DNA from: an uncultured Lactobacillus sp.
Lineage (GTDB): Bacteria > Bacillota > Bacilli > Lactobacillales > Lactobacillaceae
Assembly (NCBI RefSeq): GCF_902491705.1
Contig: NZ_CABUIW010000003.1
Span: 23,578-87,577, forward strand
Direction of reading: 5' to 3'
DNA: 64,000 nt
Under the pieces are notes generated by a model, which saw only the letters and a program-made list of their open reading frames with translations, made no database searches and was not told the origin of the DNA. The position numbers and the translations under genes were made by a program. This document shows positions 25,276 to 33,664 of this stretch, piece after piece. Numbering within the stretch: position 1 is the first letter of the stretch; every line of letters starts with the position of its first letter.

Positions 25276-27210
25276 ATGAAACGTCAATGGAAATTTATTG
25301 TCGTTTTAATTGCCGGGGTAATAAGTTTAATCCTAGAATTTGGCATGCACGCTTCAACATTGTTCACCACGCCACTTTTGGGTTTAAAGATGAATCCTCA
25401 AGCAATTATTATCGATATCCTTGGTATTTGGATTTCCGTTCTTCTTTTAATGGAGATATTCGAAGATTGGAAATCCGGTCGTTATGGTGTTGATATCCTT
25501 GGTATTTGGATTTCCGTTCTTCTTTTAATGGAGATATTCGAAGATTGGAAATCCGGTCGTTATGGTGTTGATATCCTTGCTGTTATCGCAATTGTTTCTA
25601 CCATTCTAATTAATAATTACTGGGCTGAATGGATGATCTTGGTAATGTCCACTGGTGGCGAAACACTTGAGGACTATGCTACAGGTCAAGCCAGCAAGGA
25701 ATTGCGTTCACTTTTGAACAACACTCCTCGTATCGCTAACAAACTCATTAACGGCAAAATTACTGAAGTTAACGTTGATGAATTAAAAGTCGGCGATACC
25801 GTTTTGATCAAACCTGGCCAACAAGTCCCTGTTGATGGGGAAATTGTTAAAGGTGTTTCAAGTTTTGACCAATCATCACTTACTGGTGAATCCGTTCCTG
25901 TATCTAAAAAGCCTGGCGACAACTTAATGTCAGGTTCAGTCAACGGGGATGCCGCAGTAGAAATGAAAGTAACTAAGGAAGCTAAGGACTCTGAATATCA
26001 GTCTATTGTTGCTTTAGTTAAGTCTTCTCAAGCTCAACCTGCTAAGTTTGTTAAGATGGCTGACCGTTATGCCGTACCATTTACAATTATTTCATTGATT
26101 ATTGGTGGTGTTGCATGGGCCGTTTCTGGGGATGCAACAAGATTCGCAGAAGTTATGGTTGTTGCTTCACCTTGTCCACTTTTGATTGCTGCACCTGTTG
26201 CCTTAGTCAGTGGTATGAGTTCAATGTCAGCTCACCACATTATTGTTAAGTCAGGTCCAACTCTTGAAAAGTTGGCTCGTGCTAAGACTTTTGCCTTTGA
26301 TAAGACTGGTACTTTAACTGAAAATCAACTGGTTGTTGATCAAATTGTTCCTGCAAATGATTCTATTTCTAAGGATGAATTGCAAAGCCTTGCAGCTAGT
26401 GTTGAACAACAATCTAGTCACGTTATCGCTAGTTCACTTGTTAAGGCAACTAACAAAGACTTAATCAAGCCTGTAACCAATTTAAAGGAAACTACCGCTC
26501 AAGGTGTTGAAGGCGATGTTGATGGCAAGCACGTTATGGTCGGTAAACTTAAATTCGTTGCACCTGATCATGAAAAACTCAATGTTAACTCCACTGCAGT
26601 TTATGTATCAATCAACAATGAATTCGCTGGCTACATTACCTTGATGGACAAGATGCGTCCAGAAACTCCTGATACTATTGCTAAGCTTCGTAAGCAAGGC
26701 GCTGAAGATATCATGATGCTTACTGGTGACCACGAACAAGTTGCCAAGAAGGTTGGTAAAGAAGCTGGCATTACCGATGTTCGTGCTGATCTTTTGCCAT
26801 CAGAAAAAATTAAGGCTATTAAAGAAGTGCCAAAAGACTTGCGTCCTGTCGTTATGACTGGTGACGGTGTTAACGACGCACCAAGTTTAACTGCTGCTGA
26901 CGTTGGTATCGCTATGGGTGCTAAGGGTGCAACCGCTGCTAGTGAAAGTGCTGACGCCGTTATCATGGTTAACGATTTGTCCAAGATTAACGATGCTGTT
27001 GCTATTTCTAAGCACACCATGAAGGTTGCCAACATCGACGTTTTAACTGCTATCGGTATTGTTATCATCATCGAATTGATTGCCTTTACTGGTGTCATCC
27101 CTGCCTTTTGGGGTGCTATCTTACAGGAAGTTGTCGACATGATTACTATCAGTTTGGGACTTCTTGCTAAGACTACACCAAGCAAAAAACAATTTGGACT
27201 TGAAGAATAG
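25276..27210 (+). CDS. P1B-type heavy-metal ATPase with internal 26-residue duplication
   Basis: A 644-residue metal-exporting P-type ATPase without an N-terminal metal-binding domain. Motifs: LTGESVP (actuator), SPCP in the ion channel in place of CPC, DKTGTLT phosphorylation site and MTGDGVNDAP hinge. The nucleotide domain reads SSHVIA where P1B enzymes usually have SEHPLA. The SPC motif resembles the P1B-4 group; the metal is undetermined. Residues around 47-98 contain an exact 26-residue tandem repeat (78-bp DNA repeat, 25414-25569) that adds one hydrophobic segment before TM3 and should disturb topology, so activity is doubtful. The start has GGAGG. The gene is otherwise intact. Confidence 0.9.
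   Translation: MKRQWKFIVVLIAGVISLILEFGMHASTLFTTPLLGLKMNPQAIIIDILGIWISVLLLMEIFEDWKSGRYGVDILGIWISVLLLMEIFEDWKSGRYGVDILAVIAIVSTILINNYWAEWMILVMSTGGETLEDYATGQASKELRSLLNNTPRIANKLINGKITEVNVDELKVGDTVLIKPGQQVPVDGEIVKGVSSFDQSSLTGESVPVSKKPGDNLMSGSVNGDAAVEMKVTKEAKDSEYQSIVALVKSSQAQPAKFVKMADRYAVPFTIISLIIGGVAWAVSGDATRFAEVMVVASPCPLLIAAPVALVSGMSSMSAHHIIVKSGPTLEKLARAKTFAFDKTGTLTENQLVVDQIVPANDSISKDELQSLAASVEQQSSHVIASSLVKATNKDLIKPVTNLKETTAQGVEGDVDGKHVMVGKLKFVAPDHEKLNVNSTAVYVSINNEFAGYITLMDKMRPETPDTIAKLRKQGAEDIMMLTGDHEQVAKKVGKEAGITDVRADLLPSEKIKAIKEVPKDLRPVVMTGDGVNDAPSLTAADVGIAMGAKGATAASESADAVIMVNDLSKINDAVAISKHTMKVANIDVLTAIGIVIIIELIAFTGVIPAFWGAILQEVVDMITISLGLLAKTTPSKKQFGLEE
25414..25569 (+). repeat. Exact tandem duplication, 2 x 78 bp, in-frame within P1B ATPase
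   Basis: Two identical 78-bp units (25414-25491 and 25492-25569), followed by 10 further identical bases (GATATCCTTG). The unit encodes 26 residues beginning DILGIWISV and ending SGRYGV. Perfect identity points to a recent event. Confidence 0.97.
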
Positions 27211-27308
27211 TAAGATTTACTACTTAGATTTGCATCAAGTTTAAAAAACAATTAAAATTAAACTCAACTAAATATTTACTTAGTGGTTGGGTTTTTATCA
27301 CAATAAAA

Positions 27309-27357
27309 ACTTTCAAGATTTGCTTCTTTGGGTCAAGAAGCGCTTGAAAGTTTTTTT
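27309..27357 (+). terminator. Terminator or attenuator before the antiporter gene
   Basis: Outer stem ACTTTCAAG/CTTGAAAGT enclosing GCTTCTT/AAGAAGC, then T7. A weaker hairpin with T5 (27259-27296) lies just before it. The second element ends only 24 bp before the antiporter start, so it may attenuate that gene. Confidence 0.6.
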
Positions 27358-27380
27358 GCTTTCATAAGGGGGATTGATCT

Positions 27381-28550
27381 ATGCATTTTCTAGGAGAACT
27401 TATTTTAATTCTTTTAACGACAGTATTGCTTGGGCAATTATTTGCTCGTTTTAACATGCCTGCAGTTATCGGACAGCTTTTGTCCGGAATTTTACTCGGA
27501 CCCGCTATTTTAAATTGGATTCATCCAAATGAAATCATTAGTTTATTTTCTGAGTTTGGCGTCATCTTATTGATGTTTTTAGCCGGGCTTGAAAGTGACT
27601 TAGACCTACTGAAGAAATACTTCAAATTAAGCTTCACTGTTGCAAGTGTCGGCGTCATTTTACCAGTTGTATTTATGGGACTTGCCAGCTATTTCTTTGG
27701 CATGAAGCCACTTGAATCACTCTTTATCGGAATTGTCTTTGCGGCAACTAGTGTTTCCATTTCGGTTGTAGTACTTCAAGAAGCACATCAGCTACATACG
27801 CGTGCCGGTACAGCCATTTTAGGAGCCGCTGTGGTTGATGATATCTTAGCTGTGGTAGTTTTAAGTTTGTTCACTACATTCAGCCACGAAGGCGGCAAGA
27901 GCGGTTTAACCAACAACTTCTTTATCAACATCTTAATCGAGATCGTTTACTTCGTCGTTGTATGGGTAATCTTCAAATTTGTTGCGCCATACTTCATGAA
28001 GGTTTCTGAAAAGATTTCAGTTGATTATTCAGTCGTTATCGGCTCTCTCGTTTTGGCATTAACTATGGCCTGGGCTGCAGACTTTGTTGGTTTATCAGCT
28101 GTTGTGGGTGCCTTCTTTGGCGGTTTAGCAATTAGACAAACACCGCAACACAAAGAAGTTCAATCTTCAGTTTCCGCAATTGGTTACTCAATTTTCATCC
28201 CTGTATTTTTCGCTGATATTGGTCTTTCAATGACTTTTGCCAGTTTCTTCAAAGATATCTGGTTCATCATTGCAATGACTGTCTTGGCCGTTTTATCTAA
28301 GTTCTGGGCTGGTAAATACTCCAGTGAGGTATTCGGCTTCACCAAAAACGAAGGTAACATCGTAGGTGCCGGAATGGTCTCACGTGGTGAAGTAGCCTTG
28401 ATTGTTGCGCAAATCGGTATTACGCACCATCTATTCCCAGAAGATATTTACTCAAGTTTAATTCTAGTAATTATCGTGACAACGGTGATCTCACCATTTA
28501 TCTTGAACCACTTCATTAAGAAGAGCACACAAGATACCGAATTTATGTAG
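27381..28550 (+). CDS. CPA2-family Na+(K+)/H+ antiporter, NapA-like
   Basis: A 389-residue transporter with about 12 membrane helices. The helix with two adjacent acidic residues, GAAVVDDILAVVVLSL (~residues 150-165), is the ion-binding Asp-Asp motif of electrogenic CPA2 antiporters. The N-terminal FARFNMPAVIGQLLSGILLGP segment is typical of the family. It lacks the C-terminal Trk/RCK domain of KefB-type members, so it is NapA-like. A very strong GGGGG site precedes the ATG. Role: cytoplasmic pH and Na+ homeostasis. Confidence 0.88.
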   Translation: MHFLGELILILLTTVLLGQLFARFNMPAVIGQLLSGILLGPAILNWIHPNEIISLFSEFGVILLMFLAGLESDLDLLKKYFKLSFTVASVGVILPVVFMGLASYFFGMKPLESLFIGIVFAATSVSISVVVLQEAHQLHTRAGTAILGAAVVDDILAVVVLSLFTTFSHEGGKSGLTNNFFINILIEIVYFVVVWVIFKFVAPYFMKVSEKISVDYSVVIGSLVLALTMAWAADFVGLSAVVGAFFGGLAIRQTPQHKEVQSSVSAIGYSIFIPVFFADIGLSMTFASFFKDIWFIIAMTVLAVLSKFWAGKYSSEVFGFTKNEGNIVGAGMVSRGEVALIVAQIGITHHLFPEDIYSSLILVIIVTTVISPFILNHFIKKSTQDTEFM

Positions 28551-28577
28551 AAAAAGCTGAGCAATGCTCAGCTTTTT
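28551..28577. terminator. Bidirectional terminator
   Basis: Stem AAAAAGCTGAGC/GCTCAGCTTTTT with an AAT loop between the convergent antiporter and DUF4097 genes. Confidence 0.85.
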
Positions 28578-29230
28578 TAATTTACTGCAATATTTCCGTT
28601 TGAAGTATCAATGCTTAAAGTGTTATCTGCTTCAGCATTCTTTTCAAAATCTTGGGACTCATTCTTTCCTCCAAAAGTTACATGACCATTTGAAGTAGAT
28701 AAATCAAATCCTTCCGCATTACTTTTTCCGACCCTGATTGAGCCATTAGAAGAATCAATTTCAAAACCATTTTTAGTAGTTAATTTATTTAGATTGACCC
28801 TGCCGTTCGAAGTATCAATTGACCCTTTTTGTACCTTCAAATTATCAATCGAGACATTGCCATTTGAAGTGTCTATCGATACAGACTTATATTCTTTTGC
28901 CGGCATTTCAATGATTAATTCCTGCTTTAGACTTTTTATATTAAAAAGACTGCCGTTAATTACTACTGACTTTTCTGGTGACTTAACAGTTAAAACATGA
29001 TTTTCTACCTTTACTGATGGCTTTAACTTCTTTTGACCAATGTAACGTACACTGCAATATTTGCCCGTTACGATTCTTATATTGTCTGCAGAACTATCAA
29101 CTTCTAATTGATTAAATGGTTCTATTGGATACTCTTTGGTAATTGCTTCATCTACATTATTTTGCTTAAACATATAGTACCCACCTGCAAGCAGTACACA
29201 AATAATTACTAAAACCCACATTTTCTTCAT
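28577..29230 (-). CDS. DUF4097-type extracytoplasmic beta-repeat protein
   Basis: A 217-residue protein with an N-terminal membrane helix (VLVIICVLLAGGYYMF) and a repeated strand motif built on SIDTSNGNVSI, seen five to six times (positions ~120-215). This is the right-handed beta-structure pattern of DUF4097 proteins, often found with membrane regulators and stress systems. Its function is unknown. It starts 10 bp after the ABC exporter gene with AGGAGAAGGGA, so it belongs to that operon and may be a partner on the outer face. Confidence 0.75.
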   Translation of the reverse strand: MKKMWVLVIICVLLAGGYYMFKQNNVDEAITKEYPIEPFNQLEVDSSADNIRIVTGKYCSVRYIGQKKLKPSVKVENHVLTVKSPEKSVVINGSLFNIKSLKQELIIEMPAKEYKSVSIDTSNGNVSIDNLKVQKGSIDTSNGRVNLNKLTTKNGFEIDSSNGSIRVGKSNAEGFDLSTSNGHVTFGGKNESQDFEKNAEADNTLSIDTSNGNIAVN

Positions 29231-29239
29231 TCCCTTCTC

Positions 29240-30805
29240 CTATGCTCTTCCTAAATCGATCACATCGTCGTAACGTTGTAATTCACTTGGTTCGTAGTGG
29301 TGAATAACTTCCACAAAAGTTAAATTAGAACTGATTAAGTAGTCATGAATCAAGTCTGAAGTCTTTTTATCAAGGGATGCATTAATTTCATCAAGCAACA
29401 ATACTGGACGTTTAGCCAAGATTGCTCTAGCAAGTTCAATTCTTGCAAGTTGTCCGCCTGATAATTGATCCGCATTATTACCCAGGGAATAATCGAAACC
29501 TTTCTCTTGAACAATCTGCGTTAAACCAAGCTTTTCGCATACTTCTTCTACTTCATTTTTATCAATATCAGCACCCAAAGTAAGGTTGAACCACAAGGTA
29601 TCTGCAAAAATTACGGGTGCTTGGCTTACGTAAGCAAAAAGATTTTCAAATGTACCAGCCTTTGCTTTTTGACCATTTAATAGAATCTCTTCAGTTTCGC
29701 CATACTTACCCTTTAACAAAAATTGCAATAAGGTTGATTTACCCGTACCTGATGGGCCGATAATTGCTTGTTTGGTGCCCTTTTTAATTGCAAAAGTAAG
29801 GTTTTCTGCTAATTGCTTGCTTTTTCTATTTAATGAAACATTCTTTAAAACAAGATCTTTGAATTTATCTACAGCTTTTTCTTCTTTTTGATCGGCTAAT
29901 GCCAAGTATTTCTTAGTTTTTTCGACAATCTTTTTAGTAGTTGATAATTCATTACGGTCGTTCAAGATAGTCAAGATTGGATTTACAAAAGAGTTAGCTA
30001 ACTGCACGATTGCAAATAAAGAACCTAAAGTCGTCATGCCGTGAATTACCATGTAGATCCCTGTTAAAAACGGAACTAAGAATGTAACCAGATTGCCGAT
30101 TAAAGTAATCCATGTATTGGTATCTAAGCTTGCCAAGTTCATCTTTCTTAATGCTGCTTCAAGTTTTTGTACTCTTTCATAATTCTTTTGAGCAGCTTTT
30201 TCTTGACCGTTGTATAAATGCAACGTTTCGCTGCCGGCTAAGAAATTCTTGGTTTGATTTACGTATTTTCCGTTAGTCTTAGTCCAATTTTCTGAAGCAG
30301 TTTGGATTGATTTTTGAAATAAATTAGACACAAGCATTGGAACAAACGAACCAATTAAAAATAAGATCGTAATTAGCCAGTTAACCATCAAGGCATAACC
30401 CAGTGCTAATGCTAAAGTACACGCCTGCATAATAATTTCAACTTGAGCATCGAAGCGATTAGTCTCTAACAACTTAAAATCGTTGGTTAGAAAACTTAAG
30501 CCTTCAGTACTCTCATCTTTATCAAGGTTGAGCATCCCGCTAAAAATGCCAGTTCTTAATGTGGTATTAGCTTCTTGAATCACTGAAGTTTTCATCCGAT
30601 TAAAAATTAAACCTGCTATAAAAGTAATCACAAATCCCGCAATGACAATAGCTAAAAAACTAGCAACTTGATTCCAATCTTTTTGAATCGCAATATTGGT
30701 CAGAGTTTGCACCATATATGCGGATACAACTGTGGTAAAACTGGCGATAAAGCCTGTAAAAATCATTGAGATAAATTTGAAGTGATTGGAGTATTTGTAA
30801 AGCAT
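29240..30805 (-). CDS. ABC exporter, membrane-ATPase fusion (peptide-export type)
   Basis: A 521-residue half-transporter with six helices (about residues 1-290) and an ATPase domain: Walker A GPSGTGKST, signature LSGGQLARIELARA and Walker B PVLLLDEINASLD. The signature reads QLARIE rather than QRQR, a slight deviation. The layout resembles the two exporters of the lanthipeptide cassette, but no peptide gene is found beside it. It is transcribed divergently from an Rgg-type regulator across a 16-bp palindrome, suggesting control by that regulator. The substrate is unknown. Confidence 0.85.
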   Translation of the reverse strand: MLYKYSNHFKFISMIFTGFIASFTTVVSAYMVQTLTNIAIQKDWNQVASFLAIVIAGFVITFIAGLIFNRMKTSVIQEANTTLRTGIFSGMLNLDKDESTEGLSFLTNDFKLLETNRFDAQVEIIMQACTLALALGYALMVNWLITILFLIGSFVPMLVSNLFQKSIQTASENWTKTNGKYVNQTKNFLAGSETLHLYNGQEKAAQKNYERVQKLEAALRKMNLASLDTNTWITLIGNLVTFLVPFLTGIYMVIHGMTTLGSLFAIVQLANSFVNPILTILNDRNELSTTKKIVEKTKKYLALADQKEEKAVDKFKDLVLKNVSLNRKSKQLAENLTFAIKKGTKQAIIGPSGTGKSTLLQFLLKGKYGETEEILLNGQKAKAGTFENLFAYVSQAPVIFADTLWFNLTLGADIDKNEVEEVCEKLGLTQIVQEKGFDYSLGNNADQLSGGQLARIELARAILAKRPVLLLDEINASLDKKTSDLIHDYLISSNLTFVEVIHHYEPSELQRYDDVIDLGRA

Positions 30806-30869
30806 ATGAATCGTTCCCCTTTCGATGTTGGAAACATTATTACATGCTTTTTCTCGCTAAAAATGATAA

Positions 30870-30885
30870 ATTGCATATATGCAAT
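30870..30885. promoter_or_regulatory. Perfect 16-bp palindrome, candidate Rgg operator
   Basis: ATTGCATATATGCAAT lies between the divergent ABC exporter and Rgg-type regulator genes, 15-65 bp from either start. Confidence 0.5.
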
Positions 30886-30907
30886 ATTAATGTGAGGCAA
30901 AAATGAA

Positions 30908-31759
30908 ATGACTTCAATTGGCGAAAAATATCAAAAACTAAGAAAAGAACAATCTATCACGCTAAAGCAAGCTGCACACGGTATTTGTGCAACTTCTACT
31001 CTTTCTCGCTGGGAAAACGGCAAAATTGCACTTGAATTCAACAAGGTATTAGCCTTGTTAAGTCGCATCAATGTTAGTCCAACAGAATTCATTGGTTATG
31101 CCGGAATTAAGCAAGAACACGATTTTCCAAAGGAATTAATTAAACCGCTAGAAGATGAAGATACCCAGAAAATTGAACAATTAATTCACACATATCTAGA
31201 TAAATATCACCAAAAGAGAAACAATTACGATTTGCATATCGTCGTTATTTTGTGTAATCAATATTTATTGATTACTGGCAAAAATCTGTTGCCTTTTTCT
31301 GATCAAATGCATCTATATACTTATCTATCCAAAATCACTCTTTGGAGCACATACGACTTGGGCTTTTTTGGCAACTGCGTTTTCATGATTAAAACTGACA
31401 AGGTCTATGCGATCGCGATGAATATTTTGAATAATCAGGAGTTAATTGAAAAAAATACCAGCTCTATGGGACTGATTTCAATGATGGGTGTCTTAGGGGA
31501 TGCGACTATTTCGTTAATTTTTAGAAAAGACATAACTCGTGCACAAAAATTATTAATAGCCTTAAAAAGGGTGAAATTGCCACAATACTTAGAATTTTTC
31601 AGTGTGACTCTTACGTTTTTAGAGAAGACAATCCAATTTCTAAAAACTAAGGATGAAAGTATTGTTTTAAGTTTTATAGATAATGTTCAAAATATTGGAA
31701 TGAGCGAGACTGCCGCAACATTTAAGGATGTTTTTCAAAAAGTGAAAGTACTGAATTAA
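30908..31759 (+). CDS. Rgg/GadR/MutR-family transcriptional regulator
   Basis: A 283-residue regulator. The N-terminal XRE-type helix-turn-helix spans about residues 5-60 (LRKEQSITLKQAAHGICATSTLSRWENGK), followed by an all-helical C-terminal domain typical of Rgg proteins, many of which bind short secreted pheromones (SHPs). No SHP-like gene was found beside it. The divergent ABC exporter plus DUF4097 gene is the obvious target. The start has GAGG ten bases upstream and is preceded by an overlapping two-codon ATG-AAA-TGA frame. Confidence 0.82.
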   Translation: MTSIGEKYQKLRKEQSITLKQAAHGICATSTLSRWENGKIALEFNKVLALLSRINVSPTEFIGYAGIKQEHDFPKELIKPLEDEDTQKIEQLIHTYLDKYHQKRNNYDLHIVVILCNQYLLITGKNLLPFSDQMHLYTYLSKITLWSTYDLGFFGNCVFMIKTDKVYAIAMNILNNQELIEKNTSSMGLISMMGVLGDATISLIFRKDITRAQKLLIALKRVKLPQYLEFFSVTLTFLEKTIQFLKTKDESIVLSFIDNVQNIGMSETAATFKDVFQKVKVLN

Positions 31760-31787
31760 AAAAAGCTGGACCACTGTCCAGCTTTTT
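31757..31787. terminator. Bidirectional terminator
   Basis: Stem AAAAAGCTGGAC/GTCCAGCTTTTT with CACT loop between the Rgg and CPBP genes. Confidence 0.85.
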
Positions 31788-31797
31788 TGATTTCGAT

Positions 31798-32499
31798 TTA
31801 AATAAATCCCATCGCGTTATAACACATGTGCACTAGCATTGAGTACCGCAAATCGCGGGTCTTCAAATATACCCAAGCCAAAATAATACCTAACACCCAG
31901 TAAACCAAAATATATTTACTTAACATTGGATCATGCATATAACCGAATAAAAATCCACTAGCTATTATTCCTAACCACTTGTTTAATCGTGTAGGTCTAG
32001 TGAAGAAAATGTTGAAGAACATCCCTCTAAAAATTGTCTCTTCACAAAACGGCGCAATAAAGACTACCAAAATTCTGAATAGTCCTGCATTATTTTGCTC
32101 TACTCTATTTAAGCTCTGTTGGTTTTCAGATACACCGCCGCCAACTAAATTAAGCATTACAATTGAGCTAATTACAATTAATACAAAGCCCATGGCTGCA
32201 ATCCCTAATCTGCGTGCATCCCAGTGCGGCTCTTCATTAAAATCCCACGGATTCTCTTCTTTTAACTGCTGGCGATATAAATAAGCAATTACGAACAAAA
32301 TCACCACAGTTAATAACGCTGTCACAAACACGCGCATGTTACCTAAATGGACTCTTTGCGGCGCAAAATAAAATACCTCTAGCAACATATACAAAGCAAA
32401 CGCTAGGATTGCCCCCGCAATATTTCCCAGGTAATGCCAAAATTTTCTCATTTTCCCATTCACACCTTGATTCTTTAATCCTTTACGTATTGTATCCAT
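31798..32499 (-). CDS. CPBP-family intramembrane protease (CAAX/Abi type)
   Basis: A protein of up to 233 residues with about seven helices. The catalytic motifs are EETIFRG (the Glu-Glu and Arg) and the downstream GYMHDP (His). In lactobacilli such proteins are common, some linked to bacteriocin self-immunity or membrane protein processing; the target here is unknown. The first ATG (32499) lacks a ribosome site and overlaps a TATAAT palindrome; ATG at 32451 is an alternative. Confidence 0.8.
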   Translation of the reverse strand: MDTIRKGLKNQGVNGKMRKFWHYLGNIAGAILAFALYMLLEVFYFAPQRVHLGNMRVFVTALLTVVILFVIAYLYRQQLKEENPWDFNEEPHWDARRLGIAAMGFVLIVISSIVMLNLVGGGVSENQQSLNRVEQNNAGLFRILVVFIAPFCEETIFRGMFFNIFFTRPTRLNKWLGIIASGFLFGYMHDPMLSKYILVYWVLGIILAWVYLKTRDLRYSMLVHMCYNAMGFI

Positions 32500-32542
32500 T
32501 ATAATGGATATAGCTCAAAAAGCATAAGGAGGAGCACACCAT

Positions 32543-33646
32543 ATGATCAACGAGATCATCGCTTTTTTAGGGAGACGCGGTGAATTTTTTTACATTTCAG
32601 TTTTCATGTTACTGATCTTTTTAATTTTTCTGATTTCATGGCTAATTGAACCACGCCGCCTAATTAACGGCGTTTTATTTACAATCTTTTTAATCTCGAT
32701 GTTTTCTTGGATCACCGTCATGATTCATAAAAGCACTAGTCGAGGTTTACAGCGAGCCTATGGCTTGTTAGTTTTAGCTGTCCTTTTTGGAATTGCACTT
32801 TTACTAATTTTTGCTTGGATTTTTCTCTTCTGGAACGCCTATTTCGTTTGGAAATATGAAAGCCACACATTGCCTAACCTGTTAACACTTTTCTCTGGTT
32901 TTGTAGCCTTAATTTTCAGCCTAATCTTCATCTTCGGACCAGGTAGATACTTACCTCACTGGTTAAGCGCATTACTTGCTTCAATCCCTGCAATTGCAAT
33001 CTATTTAGGATTAGTTTTATACAACTTTTTAGTAAACTTGCTTCTGTATCAAATTTATCCTCGCCGCTACAAGCAAGACTATTTAATCGTCTTAGGCGCC
33101 GGCTTAATTAACGGGGATCAAGTTTCAAAGCTATTAGCCGCACGAATCAATCGCGCAATTCAATTTTCCAATCGCCAATATCAAAAAGGCAGAAAGCGTC
33201 CTATTCTTATCATGTCAGGCGGACAAGGCGCAGATGAAAAAATCCCAGAGGCACTTGCCATAGCCAAATTTGCCCAGCATCGCGGCGTTTCACCTGATCA
33301 TATTTTGATCGAAGATCAATCTAAAAATACTTATCAAAACATGCTCTTCTCTAAACGAGTCGCAACTAATGACTTTGGTAGCTCAAAATTTAAAGCAACC
33401 TTCTTTAGCAACAACTACCACATCTTTAGAGCTGCACTTTTAGCTAAAGAAGTCGGCTTAAAAGCCAATGGCGTTGGTGCTTTCACACGACTTTACTATT
33501 TGCCTAATGCCATTATCCGTGAATTTGCTGGTGTATTTGTCATGCATAAACGGCGCCATTTCGTTATCATGGGAGTAATAGTTTTATTCTTTATCTTGCA
33601 AGCTATTTTAGCTGCAGTAGGTTTCGTTAAGCTTAACGTTATCTAG
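32543..33646 (+). CDS. YdcF/ElyC-type (DUF218) membrane protein
   Basis: A 367-residue protein with five to six N-terminal helices, a DUF218 domain (~residues 175-335) and a final C-terminal helix. DUF218 motifs seen are LIVLGAGLINGDQVSKLLAARI, ILIMSGGQGADEKIPEA and EDQSKNTYQNM. Relatives such as SanA and ElyC affect cell envelope integrity. AAGGAGGAG precedes the start. A fused ABC gene follows after 18 bp, so the two form an operon. Confidence 0.85.
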   Translation: MINEIIAFLGRRGEFFYISVFMLLIFLIFLISWLIEPRRLINGVLFTIFLISMFSWITVMIHKSTSRGLQRAYGLLVLAVLFGIALLLIFAWIFLFWNAYFVWKYESHTLPNLLTLFSGFVALIFSLIFIFGPGRYLPHWLSALLASIPAIAIYLGLVLYNFLVNLLLYQIYPRRYKQDYLIVLGAGLINGDQVSKLLAARINRAIQFSNRQYQKGRKRPILIMSGGQGADEKIPEALAIAKFAQHRGVSPDHILIEDQSKNTYQNMLFSKRVATNDFGSSKFKATFFSNNYHIFRAALLAKEVGLKANGVGAFTRLYYLPNAIIREFAGVFVMHKRRHFVIMGVIVLFFILQAILAAVGFVKLNVI

Positions 33647-33664
33647 TCTAGAAACGAGGGAAAA

